A stretch of 64,000 bases of DNA, from the NCBI RefSeq assembly GCF_009301415.1, contig NZ_CP045072.1:1851001-1915000 (forward strand), written 5' to 3'. Of this stretch, positions 31,032 to 39,243 are shown piece after piece. A program made the translations under genes and the position numbers. Under the pieces are notes generated by a model. That model ran no database searches, had not been told where the DNA came from, and worked only from the letters and a program-made list of their open reading frames with translations. The first letter of the stretch is position 1; every line of letters starts with the position of its first letter. The stretch comes from Paracoccus kondratievae (GTDB taxonomy: Bacteria > Pseudomonadota > Alphaproteobacteria > Rhodobacterales > Rhodobacteraceae).

Positions 31032-31110
31032 GGCATGAGCCGCCCCGCACCTGCGGACGCTGATTTCATGTCCTTGGGCCCTGTCCCCAAAGAACAAGGA
31101 AACCCGGAAC

Positions 31111-31545
31111 ATGCCGTCTACATCCCCCGTGCAGGCCGAAAACGTCTTTGTCCAGACCTACCGGGTCTATTACGCTGAAACCGACGCGGGCGGGATCGTC
31201 TATCATTCAAAATACATGGAGTTCGCCGAGCGCAGCCGCTCGGAGCTGCTGCGCCATGTCGGCTATCCGCTGGTCAGCGCCGAGGGCGGGCAGTTCGTCG
31301 CGCGCAACGCCTCGATCTCATGGCAGCGGCCGGCGCGGCTTGACGATCTGATCCGCTGCGAATCCTCGGTCATCGCCATCCGGGGCGCGAGCCTGCGCAT
31401 TCGCCACGCATTCTACCGCGATAAGGAAATGCTGGTGCAGATCGAGATTGAGCTGGCCCATATCAACGCCCAGATGCGCGCGGCACGGATACCAGCAGCC
31501 CTGATCGAAAAACTGTCGCCTTATCTGGCAGACAGCCCCCTCTAG
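31111..31545 (+). CDS. ybgC: Acyl-CoA thioesterase YbgC
   Basis: The 144-residue hotdog thioesterase shows the 4-hydroxybenzoyl-CoA thioesterase signature YYAETDAGGIVYHSKYMEFA, with the catalytic Asp at residue 25. YbgC is a cytoplasmic acyl-CoA thioesterase conserved beside tol-pal in many proteobacteria and linked to phospholipid metabolism in some. Here it reads away from tolQ across a 271-base gap, so it cannot be the first gene of the tol operon. Its TAG overlaps the stop of the next, opposing gene by three bases. Confidence 0.92.
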   Translation: MPSTSPVQAENVFVQTYRVYYAETDAGGIVYHSKYMEFAERSRSELLRHVGYPLVSAEGGQFVARNASISWQRPARLDDLIRCESSVIAIRGASLRIRHAFYRDKEMLVQIEIELAHINAQMRAARIPAALIEKLSPYLADSPL

Positions 31546-32120
31546 CCTTCACGATCCATTCGCGCCGCCAGCCGCAGCGCATGTGATGGATCGGTCGCCA
31601 CGGCGGGCATGACCGGGTCATAGGCCGCGCGGATCAGGCTGGCGAGTTCCGGCGTCGGTACCACATCGCGGGTAAAGGACAGCATCGCGCGCACCGCCAG
31701 CGTCTCGGCCAGTTGGCCCGGATGGGCGTCAGCCAGCGCGCCGCCCATATTGACAAAGGCCATACAGGCCCGGATCGCCCCGTCGGCATCAAAGCGGAAC
31801 AGCCGGTATTGATCAGCGGCGCTGGCCTTTAACCGCTCGGGCAGTCCGCTTTGGCCGGTAAGCCGGTCCAGATCGGGTATACCCTGCAACTCATCCCAGT
31901 CGCGCACGAAAAAGGTCAGCATGTTCGCGCCCATCTCGGGATCGGTATCGGCAATCGGGTGGCGGGCATGGGCCAGAACGGCCCGGGTGGCGTCACGAAA
32001 GACCGCCAGACTTTCATCGGTCAGGCCAAAGATCACCGGCGCAACCGGCCGCCCCCAGCGCGCGCAGAGATATTGCCCCTCGCGCGTGAAGAGCGCTGCG
32101 ATCCCTTCGGCATCGAGCAT
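31542..32120 (-). CDS. Protein of unknown function, 192 residues
   Basis: I do not recognise a family. The protein is hydrophilic, without a signal peptide or membrane helix. It begins MLDAEGIAALFTREGQYL, has a conserved-looking centre (PEMGANMLTFFVRDWDELQG, then QYRLFRFDADGAIRACMAF), and ends basic. The ATG at 32120 follows GGAAAGGCGAC. Its codon use resembles its neighbours, which argues for a real gene. It converges with ybgC, their stops overlapping. The 237 bases upstream, to the DUF488 gene, contain no further gene that I can support. Confidence 0.6.
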   Translation of the reverse strand: MLDAEGIAALFTREGQYLCARWGRPVAPVIFGLTDESLAVFRDATRAVLAHARHPIADTDPEMGANMLTFFVRDWDELQGIPDLDRLTGQSGLPERLKASAADQYRLFRFDADGAIRACMAFVNMGGALADAHPGQLAETLAVRAMLSFTRDVVPTPELASLIRAAYDPVMPAVATDPSHALRLAARMDREG

Positions 32121-32357
32121 GATGTCGCCTTTCCTTGACCGGTGAATACCTTGGCGCCGGGTGCCTTCAGCAGGCGATGCCCGCCCTTGTCGTGTCGCAG
32201 GTTGCGCGGTTGGCGATGCCTCTCATTGTACCAGAGATGATCATGCTCATGCGCCTTTCCCACGCTGACCGGGGCCGTTTTGGCCAGTTTCGCACAGCTA
32301 GTCAACGCAGCGAAAACCTGCCAAACCATAACCGGCTACGCTGTAAAGAGGTGCGCC

Positions 32358-32705
32358 ATGAACGAAATCATTTTGCGTCGCGCCTATGACAAACCCGAGC
32401 CACATGAGGGCAGACGCGTGCTTGTCGATCGCTTTTGGCCGCGTGGTATCCGGCGCGAGGCTCTGGCTGCGGATCTGTGGCTGAAAGAAATCGCGCCCTC
32501 GGCCGGACTTTGCCGCTGGTTCGGCCATGACCCGGCAAAGTGGGACGAGTTCCGCCGCCGCTACGCCGCCGAACTTGATGCGAACCCCGGCCCCTTGCAG
32601 CAATTGCGCGACCTGATCGACGCAGGGCCGGTGACGCTGCTTTATGGTGCAAGGGACGGCGAACATAACAACGCCGTCGCCCTGCGCGATTATCTGGCTC
32701 AGTAA
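32358..32705 (+). CDS. DUF488 family protein
   Basis: The 115-residue protein carries the family signature RVLVDRFWPRGIRREALAAD and later LLYGARDGEHNNAVALRDYL. DUF488 proteins are small cytoplasmic proteins of unknown biochemical role. The ATG at 32358 has an AAGAGGT ribosome site seven bases upstream; the in-frame start at 32280 is less likely. Its stop overlaps the end of the gamma-glutamyltransferase gene, which reads the opposite way, by seven bases. Confidence 0.85.
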   Translation: MNEIILRRAYDKPEPHEGRRVLVDRFWPRGIRREALAADLWLKEIAPSAGLCRWFGHDPAKWDEFRRRYAAELDANPGPLQQLRDLIDAGPVTLLYGARDGEHNNAVALRDYLAQ

Positions 32706-34441
32706 CCCACCGTCGCCGCATCCGGCCGGCGCGGGTCCGAGGCGCCATAGACCGAACCCGTCTCGGGGTCGCGCATGATCGACTGGGTCGAACCCATCGC
32801 CTCTTTCAGCGCCACGGCATGACCCTTGGCCTGCAGGACGCGGACGGTGTCAATGCTGATCCCCTCTTCGACCCGCAGTTCATCAGGCAGCCATTGGTGA
32901 TGGACGCGCGGCGCGGTCGAGGCCTCGGCCACGTTCATGCCGTGGTCGATCATGTTCATGATCACCTGCAGAACCGTGGTGATGATCCGTGCCCCGCCGG
33001 GCGAGCCGGTGACCAGCCAGACCTTGCCATCCTTAAGCACCATGGTCGGCGTCATGGACGACAGCGGCCGCTTGCCCGGCGCGATGGCATTGGCGTCGCC
33101 CCCGACAAGGCCAAAGGCATTCGGCACCCCAGGCTTGGCCGAAAAATCGTCCATCTCATTGTTCATCAGCACGCCGGTGCCCGCCGCCACCAGCCCCGAA
33201 CCATAATTCAGGTTGATGGTATAGGTGTTCGAGACCGCATTGCCGTCCTTGTCCACCACCGAGAAATGCGTGGTCTGGTCGGATTCATAGGGGGCCAAAC
33301 CGGCCGGTTTGATCATCACCGAGGGCGTGGCGAAATCAGCACTGATCTTGCGGCGCATCTCGGCCGCGTAATCCTTGCTGGTCAGTGCCTCTACCGGCAC
33401 ATCGACAAAATCCGGGTCGCCCAGATATTCCGAACGGTCGGCATAGGCAAGCTTCATCGCCTCGGCCATCAGGTGGATCGTCTCACCCGAGTTCTGCCCC
33501 AGCGCCCCGATCGGATAGCCCTCAAGCGCGTTCAGGATCTGGATCAGGTGTACCCCACCCGAAGACGGCGGCGGCATCGAGACCACCTCATAGCTGCGGT
33601 AGGTTCCGCGCACGGGTTCGCGCAGGATGGGCTTATAGGCGGCCATATCTTCGGGCGTGATCACGCCCCCCGCCTCTTGCACGGCCTTGGCGATAGCCTC
33701 GGCCACCTCGCCCTTGTAGAAACCGTCCGGCCCTCCGGCAGCGATCTTTTTCAGCGTTTTGGCCAGATCGGCCTGCACCAGCCGGTCGCCGGGGCGATAG
33801 GCTTCCCCGCCCTCTTTGAAAAAGACCGCGGCGGTCGAGGGGAATTTCTCCAGATGCTCACGCTCGGCCTCGATACTGTCGGCAAGCTCGGGCGTGACGG
33901 TGATCCCCTCTTCGGCCAGCCGGATCGCCGGGGCGATGACCTCGGCCCATTCCATACTGCCATAGTTCTCAAGCGCGAGTTTCATTCCCGCGACCGTCCC
34001 CGGCACCCCTGATGCCGCGCCGCTGTAAAGCGACCTGTCGCTGTCGGCATCACCCGCCGCATTCAGGAACATATCGCGCGAGGCACCCTGCGGCGCCATC
34101 TCACGATAGTCGATGGCGTGGGTCTGGCCGGTCTTGGCGTCATGGATCAGCATAAAACCACCGCCGCCGATGTTGCCTGCCCGTGGCAGCGTCACCGCCA
34201 GCGCAAAGGCCACCGCCACACCGGCGTCGACCGCATTGCCGCCCTTGGCCAGAATGTCACGGCCGATCTCGGCCGCCAGCCGCTCCTGGGCCGATACCAT
34301 GCCATTTTCAGCCCAGACCGGATGGATGCGATCCATCGGATCAAAGAACGCCGACTCTTGCGCCATGACAGGCTGGCTGATGCCGACTGCCAAGGCGAAT
34401 GCTGCAATGCTGCCGGTTTTGAAAATTCGTTTGTTCATCAC
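32699..34441 (-). CDS. ggt: Gamma-glutamyltransferase
   Basis: GGT cleaves gamma-glutamyl bonds of glutathione and related compounds in the periplasm. The 580-residue precursor has a signal peptide (about 1-27, ending QPVMA-QE). It should self-cleave before the nucleophilic Thr390 in SDQTTHFSVVDKDGNAVSN. Other motifs are the lid region MNNEMDDFSAKPG, PLSSMTPTMVLKDG and GSPGGARIITTVLQ. The presence of the lid places it with the glutathione hydrolase type. It follows topA by 139 bases in the same direction. Confidence 0.95.
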   Translation of the reverse strand: MMNKRIFKTGSIAAFALAVGISQPVMAQESAFFDPMDRIHPVWAENGMVSAQERLAAEIGRDILAKGGNAVDAGVAVAFALAVTLPRAGNIGGGGFMLIHDAKTGQTHAIDYREMAPQGASRDMFLNAAGDADSDRSLYSGAASGVPGTVAGMKLALENYGSMEWAEVIAPAIRLAEEGITVTPELADSIEAEREHLEKFPSTAAVFFKEGGEAYRPGDRLVQADLAKTLKKIAAGGPDGFYKGEVAEAIAKAVQEAGGVITPEDMAAYKPILREPVRGTYRSYEVVSMPPPSSGGVHLIQILNALEGYPIGALGQNSGETIHLMAEAMKLAYADRSEYLGDPDFVDVPVEALTSKDYAAEMRRKISADFATPSVMIKPAGLAPYESDQTTHFSVVDKDGNAVSNTYTINLNYGSGLVAAGTGVLMNNEMDDFSAKPGVPNAFGLVGGDANAIAPGKRPLSSMTPTMVLKDGKVWLVTGSPGGARIITTVLQVIMNMIDHGMNVAEASTAPRVHHQWLPDELRVEEGISIDTVRVLQAKGHAVALKEAMGSTQSIMRDPETGSVYGASDPRRPDAATVGY

Positions 34442-34518
34442 GCCCTCTGCTTGACCCGCGCAGGGGCGAGCCTAGCAGCAGAATGGCGAAGGTCAAAAGC
34501 GATATGCCGCAAGCCTGC

Positions 34519-34542
34519 GATGCGGCAAAGGATCGCCGCATC
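34519..34542 (-). other. Stem-loop between topA and ggt
   Basis: GATGCGGC (34519-34526) pairs perfectly with GCCGCATC (34535-34542) around eight bases, just beyond the topA stop on the minus strand. There is no adjacent T run, so it is at best a weak terminator or a processing or attenuation structure upstream of ggt. Confidence 0.35.
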
Positions 34543-34580
34543 CGGTCCCGGTCAGCGTCCCCACCACCGGGGGAACGCCG

Positions 34581-37136
34581 TTACTCGGCTTTTTTCGCCT
34601 TTGAGGCCGTCTTCTTGGCAGCAGGCTTTTTGGCGGCTGCCGGCTTTTTCGCCGCAGCTTTCCTGGCCGGCTTCTTGCCCGATTTCGCCGCTTTCTCCGA
34701 AATCAGCTCAAGCGCGCGCTCAAGCGTGACATCGCCGGGGGCAAGATCCCTGGGCAGCGTGGCGTTGACCTTGCCCCATTTGACATAGGGCCCATAACGC
34801 CCATCAAGCACCTGCACCGGCCCGCCCTGGGGATGCTCGCCCAGTTCGGCCAAAGGTGCAGCGGGCGCCGCCCGGCCACGACCCCGTTTCGAGGCCAGGA
34901 CCTCGACCGCGCGATTCATGCCGATGGTAAACACCTCGTCCACATCGGGCAGGTTGGCATAGGTCGCGCCATGTTTGACATAGGGGCCATAGCGGCCGAT
35001 CCCGGCCTCGACCAGCACGCCGTCCTCGGGATGGGGGCCGATTTCGCGCGGCAGGGCCAGCAGCGCCAGCGCCCGCTCAAGATCGACCGACCCGGTATCC
35101 CAACCCTTGGGGATCGAGGCGCGCGGCGGCTTGGGATTCTCGGCCGTCGCCTCGCCGCGCTGGACATAGGGGCCAAATCGGCCGTTCTTCAGACTGATCT
35201 CATCACCATTGTCGACGCCCAGGACGGTGTCGCCCATGACCTCGCCCTCGGGCGAGCTGATCGGCCGGGTAAAGCGGCATTCGGGATAGTTTGAACACCC
35301 GATGAACGCCCCACCTGAACGCGCGGTTTTCAGATGCAGCCGCCCCTTGTGGCACAGCGGGCATTCGCGGGGGTCCGAACCATCGGGACGCGGCGGGTAA
35401 AGATGCGGGGCCAGCGCGTCGTCAATCGCCTCAAGCACTTCGCCGATACGCAGATCCGCCGTGCTTTCCAGCGCCGCGGTGAAATCGCGCCAAAAGCGGC
35501 GCAGCACTTCACGATAGGCCCGCTCGCCCGACGAGATATCGTCCAGCTCACCTTCCAGATTGGCGGTGAAGTCATAGCTGACATAGCGCGGAAAGTATTT
35601 TTGCAAAAAGATCGTGACCAGGCGGCCCTTATCCTCGGGGATCAGGCGGTTCTGTTCCTTGCGGACATAGTCGCGTTCCTGGATCGTGCCGATGATCGAG
35701 GCATAAGTCGAAGGCCGGCCGATCCCCAGCTCTTCCATGCGTTTGACCAGCGTTGCCTCGGTATAGCGCGGCGGGGGCTGGGTGAAATGCTGTTCGGGCG
35801 TGACCGAACGCTTTTCGGGGGTCTCGCCCTCGTGGATCAGCGGCAGGCGGCGGCCGTCCTCATCCTCTTCGTCGTCGCGGCCCTGATCATAGATCTTGAG
35901 AAAGCCGTCAAACAGCATCACCTGACCAGTGGCCCGCAGACCGACCTGTCCATCGGCCGAGCCGATCTCGACCGTGGTACGCTCCATCCGCGCCGATTCC
36001 ATCTGGCTGGCCAGCGTCCGCTTCCAGATCAGGTCGTAAAGCGCCTTTTGATCCTTGTCCGAAACCGGCAACCGGTCCGGCGACAGCATCATGTCGGTCG
36101 GACGGATACATTCATGCGCCTCTTGCGCGTTCTTGGCCTTGTTCTTGTACATGCGCGGCAATTTCGGCAGGTACTCGGCGCCGAACCGCGCCCTGATCGC
36201 ATCACGCGCCGCCATCACCGCCTCGGGCGCCATGTCGATGCCGTCGGTTCGCATATAGGTGATATAGCCCGCCTCATAGAGGCGCTGCGCCGCGGACATG
36301 CAAGCCCGCGCGCCAAGACCCAGCTTGCGGCTGGCCTCTTGCTGCAGGGTCGAGGTCATGAAGGGCGGCCACGGATTGCGGCTGGCAGGCTTGGCCGCAA
36401 CGCTGAGCACCTTGAGATCGCGCGAGGTGATGGCAGTGACAGCCAATTTCGCCTGCTCTTCGGTCGCCAGGTCGAAACGCTCAAGCTTCCTGCCGCCAAA
36501 AACTGTCAGGTTGGCATCGAATTCATCGCCACGCGGCGTCGCAAGCCGGGCGTGGACGGTCCAGTATTCCCGGGCCTTGAAGGCCTCGATCTCCATCTCG
36601 CGGTCAACGATGATGCGCAGGGCGACCGATTGCACCCGGCCTGCCGATTTCGCACCCGGCAGCTTGCGCCACAGGACCGGAGACAGGTTGAAACCGACAA
36701 GGTAATCCAGCGCCCGCCGCGCCAGATAGGCATCGACCAGCGGCTGGTCGATCTGGCGGGGGTTCGCCATGGCCTCGGTCACTGCGGATTTGGTGATCGC
36801 GTTAAAGGTGACACGGCTGACCTCGGCCCCTTTCTTCAGCGCCGGGGCAAGGGTTTCAAGCAGGTGCCAGGAAATCGCCTCGCCTTCGCGGTCAGGGTCG
36901 GTGGCAAGGATCAGGGTCGGGTCCGAAGCCAGCGCGTCCTTGATCGCCTTGACGTGCTTTCTCGATTCGGCCGCGACCTCCCATTTCATGGCGAAATCCG
37001 CCTCGGGATCGACGCTGCCATCCTTGGGCGGCAGGTCGCGCACATGACCGAACGAGGCCAGAACGGTATAGTCGTCGCCCAGATATTTGTTGATCGTTTT
37101 GGCCTTGGCCGGAGATTCAACGACGACGACAGGCAT
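34581..37136 (-). CDS. topA: DNA topoisomerase I
   Basis: TopA relaxes negative supercoils by single-strand passage. The 851-residue protein has the Toprim domain (VVVESPAKAKTINKYLG; acidic TDPDREGEAISWH near 80-91), catalytic Tyr294 in GYITYMRTDGI, one Cys4 zinc ribbon (ECPLCHKGR, then FIGCSNYPECRF), and several Cys-less C-terminal repeats of the FGPYVQRGE type. It ends in a Lys/Ala-rich tail (KKPAAAKKPAAKKTASKAKK) that may bind DNA non-specifically. It is preceded by fpr, reading the same way across a 118-base gap. Confidence 0.97.
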   Translation of the reverse strand: MPVVVVESPAKAKTINKYLGDDYTVLASFGHVRDLPPKDGSVDPEADFAMKWEVAAESRKHVKAIKDALASDPTLILATDPDREGEAISWHLLETLAPALKKGAEVSRVTFNAITKSAVTEAMANPRQIDQPLVDAYLARRALDYLVGFNLSPVLWRKLPGAKSAGRVQSVALRIIVDREMEIEAFKAREYWTVHARLATPRGDEFDANLTVFGGRKLERFDLATEEQAKLAVTAITSRDLKVLSVAAKPASRNPWPPFMTSTLQQEASRKLGLGARACMSAAQRLYEAGYITYMRTDGIDMAPEAVMAARDAIRARFGAEYLPKLPRMYKNKAKNAQEAHECIRPTDMMLSPDRLPVSDKDQKALYDLIWKRTLASQMESARMERTTVEIGSADGQVGLRATGQVMLFDGFLKIYDQGRDDEEDEDGRRLPLIHEGETPEKRSVTPEQHFTQPPPRYTEATLVKRMEELGIGRPSTYASIIGTIQERDYVRKEQNRLIPEDKGRLVTIFLQKYFPRYVSYDFTANLEGELDDISSGERAYREVLRRFWRDFTAALESTADLRIGEVLEAIDDALAPHLYPPRPDGSDPRECPLCHKGRLHLKTARSGGAFIGCSNYPECRFTRPISSPEGEVMGDTVLGVDNGDEISLKNGRFGPYVQRGEATAENPKPPRASIPKGWDTGSVDLERALALLALPREIGPHPEDGVLVEAGIGRYGPYVKHGATYANLPDVDEVFTIGMNRAVEVLASKRGRGRAAPAAPLAELGEHPQGGPVQVLDGRYGPYVKWGKVNATLPRDLAPGDVTLERALELISEKAAKSGKKPARKAAAKKPAAAKKPAAKKTASKAKKAE

Positions 37137-37254
37137 GAAGATTCCTTCGCTTGATTCGGCGCCGGAACATGGGGGGCAGCCGACGAACTGTCAACGCCGG
37201 CCTGCCGTCCCGCCCGAATATCCCTGAAAATTCAGGGTTTCGGGCTGGGCCAAA

Positions 37255-38091
37255 TCAGATCCCGTCGCCCACGAAGGCCTTTTCGACCACAAATTCGCGC
37301 GGTTCGCTGTTGGCGCCTTCGCGCAGGCCAAAGCCCTCAAGCACCGCTTTGACGTCGGTGTTAAAGGCAAGGCTGCCGCAGATCATGGCGCGGTCATTCG
37401 CTGCATCCATCGGCGGCAAGTTCAGGTCGGCAAAGACCTTGCCCGAGGTCAGGTTATCGGTAATCCGGCCCATAAAGGGCGACTCTTCCCGCGTGGTCGT
37501 CGGGTAATAAAGCAGCCGGTTAAAGAACTCTTCACCGTAAAGCTCACCCAAAAGCGGGTCGTGGCGCAGGTTCTCGACCAGCTCGCGACCATAGGTCAGC
37601 TCATCCGCGGTGCGGCAGGTGTGCATCATGATCACCTGCTCGTACCGCTCATAGGTTTCGGGGTCGCGCATCAGCGAGGCAAAGGGCGCAATGCCTGTGC
37701 CGGTCGCCAGGAACCACAGCCGCTTGCCGGGCAGAAGCGCGTCCAGAACCAGCGTGCCGACGGGCTTGGGACGCAGGATGATCTGGTCGCCCGGCTGAAT
37801 GTTCTGCAGCCGCGAGGTCAGCGGCCCGTCCGGCACCTTGATCGAGTAGAACTCAAGCTCATCATCCCATGCCGGAGAGGCAATGGAATAGGCGCGCAGG
37901 ATCGGCTTGCCATTGTCATCGGGCAGGCCGATCATCACGAACTCGCCCGAACGAAAGCGCAGGGACGCCGGTCGCGTCACCCGGAACGAGAACAGGCGAT
38001 CCGTCCAGTGCCGGACCGAGGTCACGGTCTGGGCATCGGGCAGGGTCTTGGCGGGTTTGGCGGCAATATCCACGGAAAGATCCAACGTCAT
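37255..38091 (-). CDS. fpr: Ferredoxin/flavodoxin-NADP reductase
   Basis: Fpr moves electrons between NADPH and ferredoxin or flavodoxin through FAD. The 278-residue protein has the FAD motif LRAYSIASPAWDDELEFYSI and the NADP-binding FLATGTGIAPFASLMRDPET; the C-terminus ends EFVVEKAFVGDGI, as in bacterial FPRs. It lies 52 bases after the sulfur assimilation genes in the same direction. No cysJ is seen, so it could supply reduced ferredoxin for the sulfite reductase CysI, or serve oxidative stress defence. Both are inferences. Confidence 0.93.
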   Translation of the reverse strand: MTLDLSVDIAAKPAKTLPDAQTVTSVRHWTDRLFSFRVTRPASLRFRSGEFVMIGLPDDNGKPILRAYSIASPAWDDELEFYSIKVPDGPLTSRLQNIQPGDQIILRPKPVGTLVLDALLPGKRLWFLATGTGIAPFASLMRDPETYERYEQVIMMHTCRTADELTYGRELVENLRHDPLLGELYGEEFFNRLLYYPTTTREESPFMGRITDNLTSGKVFADLNLPPMDAANDRAMICGSLAFNTDVKAVLEGFGLREGANSEPREFVVEKAFVGDGI

Positions 38092-38125
38092 ATCGGGGTC
38101 CCGGTTTATCTAATGCATGAGGGGG

Positions 38126-38140
38126 CGGGGTGAAACCCCG
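38126..38140 (-). other. GC-rich hairpin between the cys genes and fpr
   Basis: CGGGGT and ACCCCG form a perfect six-base stem with a GAA loop, directly after the DUF934 stop on the minus strand. No T run follows, so it may only slow polymerase or shape the 3-prime end of the cys transcript before fpr. Confidence 0.3.
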
Positions 38141-38143
38141 GGT

Positions 38144-38515
38144 TCAGCCAGCAAGCCGCGACCGATGGTCCCAGACCTGCCAATCGGCACGATACAGCCA
38201 CTGCTCTTGCGGCTGGCGCTCGGCCAGCGCAGCCGGGATCTGCACCTCGTCAAAGCCCACGCGACGCGCCATGGCATATTGATCGGCAATCAGCCCGCCA
38301 ACCGCGCGCAGCCGGCCCTGATAGCCCTTTTCGCGCAGAATGCGGGCCAGCGAAAAGCCGCGTCCGTCGGTCATGGCCGGAAAGTCGATGGCGATCAGCT
38401 CATGACCAAGATAGCCGTCAAGGCTGTCCGGATCGGTATCCGGCGCCAGGACAACCGGCTCGGCCCCGTCATGGGGGTGGAAACCGTCATCGCGGACCAG
38501 AAAGAATTCGCTCAT
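38144..38515 (-). CDS. DUF934 protein of sulfur assimilation cluster
   Basis: The 123-residue protein (MSEFFLVRDDGFHPHDGAEP; later HELIAIDFPAMTDGRGFSLA and GYQGRLRAVGGLIADQYAMA) matches the DUF934 family, which is regularly found beside cysH and cysI in proteobacteria. Its biochemical role is unknown, and sulfite reduction is the presumed context. The ATG at 38515 overlaps the cysH stop by four bases, and an upstream in-frame extension to 38731 lies antisense to nothing but within cysH and was rejected. Last gene of the run. Confidence 0.88.
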   Translation of the reverse strand: MSEFFLVRDDGFHPHDGAEPVVLAPDTDPDSLDGYLGHELIAIDFPAMTDGRGFSLARILREKGYQGRLRAVGGLIADQYAMARRVGFDEVQIPAALAERQPQEQWLYRADWQVWDHRSRLAG

Positions 38516-39243
38516 GCCTTTGCTCCTGTGCGGACCATGCGCCCGCCGATGAAATGGATGCCGCATTCGGTCTTGGCGCTGCCCCGCCAGCGCCCTGCGC
38601 GCGGGTCTTCGCCTGGTCTGACGGGCGAGGTGCAGGGTGCGCAGCCGATCGAGGCGTAACCCTTGGCGACCAGAGGATGGCGCGGCAGGTTGTTTTCGGC
38701 CATGTAGTCCTGAACGTCCTGCGGCCGCCAATGCGCCAGAGGGTTGATGCGCAGCCGCGCCGGAGGCTCGGCCTCAAAGAACTCAAGCTCTTTGCGGGCA
38801 CCGCCCTGAAAGCGTTTGCGTCCCGTGATCCAGGCGTCGAACCTGGACAGCTCACGTTCAAGCGGTACGGTCTTGCGCAGATCGCAGCAAGCATCAGCGT
38901 TGAACTGGTGCAGCGTGCCGTCGGGGTCGTTCAACGCCACCTCACGCTCGGTCGCGCGGACCACCCGCACATCGGTCAGCTTCAGCTTTTCGGTGACCTC
39001 AAGCTGATAATCCAGCGTCTCCTGGAACAGCATCATCGTGTCGATGAACAACACCGGAGTCCCCGGCGCCACCACCGAGACCATATGCAGCAGCACCACC
39101 GATTCCGAACCGAAGCTGGAAACCAGCGCCGTCTCGCCCAGATCGGGGTCGCGCAGGGCACGCCGCAACACCTCGGTCGCGGCATGGTGACGATAGCGGT
39201 CGTTCAGCCGCGCGGCGCGGGCATCCAGCGTCTGATCAAGCAT
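38512..39243 (-). CDS. cysH: Assimilatory adenylyl-sulfate (APS) reductase
   Basis: The 243-residue CysH reduces activated sulfate to sulfite with thioredoxin. Four cysteines expected to hold a [4Fe-4S] cluster are present (C119-C120 in DACCDLRK; C201 and C204 in GCAPCTSP), as is the catalytic Cys in ECGIHF (C227). The cluster cysteines indicate the APS-using plant/bacterial type rather than the PAPS-using enterobacterial type. The SSFGSESVVLLHM region is the nucleotide-binding loop. It overlaps cysI by eight bases. Confidence 0.95.
   Translation of the reverse strand: MLDQTLDARAARLNDRYRHHAATEVLRRALRDPDLGETALVSSFGSESVVLLHMVSVVAPGTPVLFIDTMMLFQETLDYQLEVTEKLKLTDVRVVRATEREVALNDPDGTLHQFNADACCDLRKTVPLERELSRFDAWITGRKRFQGGARKELEFFEAEPPARLRINPLAHWRPQDVQDYMAENNLPRHPLVAKGYASIGCAPCTSPVRPGEDPRAGRWRGSAKTECGIHFIGGRMVRTGAKA

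Noticed and set aside
32121..32357. Small protein on the minus strand upstream of the 192-residue gene
   Set aside because: The available frames are short, lack a ribosome site, or run out of frame into the next gene; composition does not look coding.
35334..37154. 606-codon open frame on the plus strand opposite topA
   Set aside because: It is antisense to most of a clear topA gene, has Gln/Arg/His-rich composition typical of reverse-complement high-GC frames, and shows no family motif.
38126..38140. Strong terminator after the cys genes
   Set aside because: The hairpin is perfect, but no T run follows on the minus strand, so it is listed only as a hairpin.
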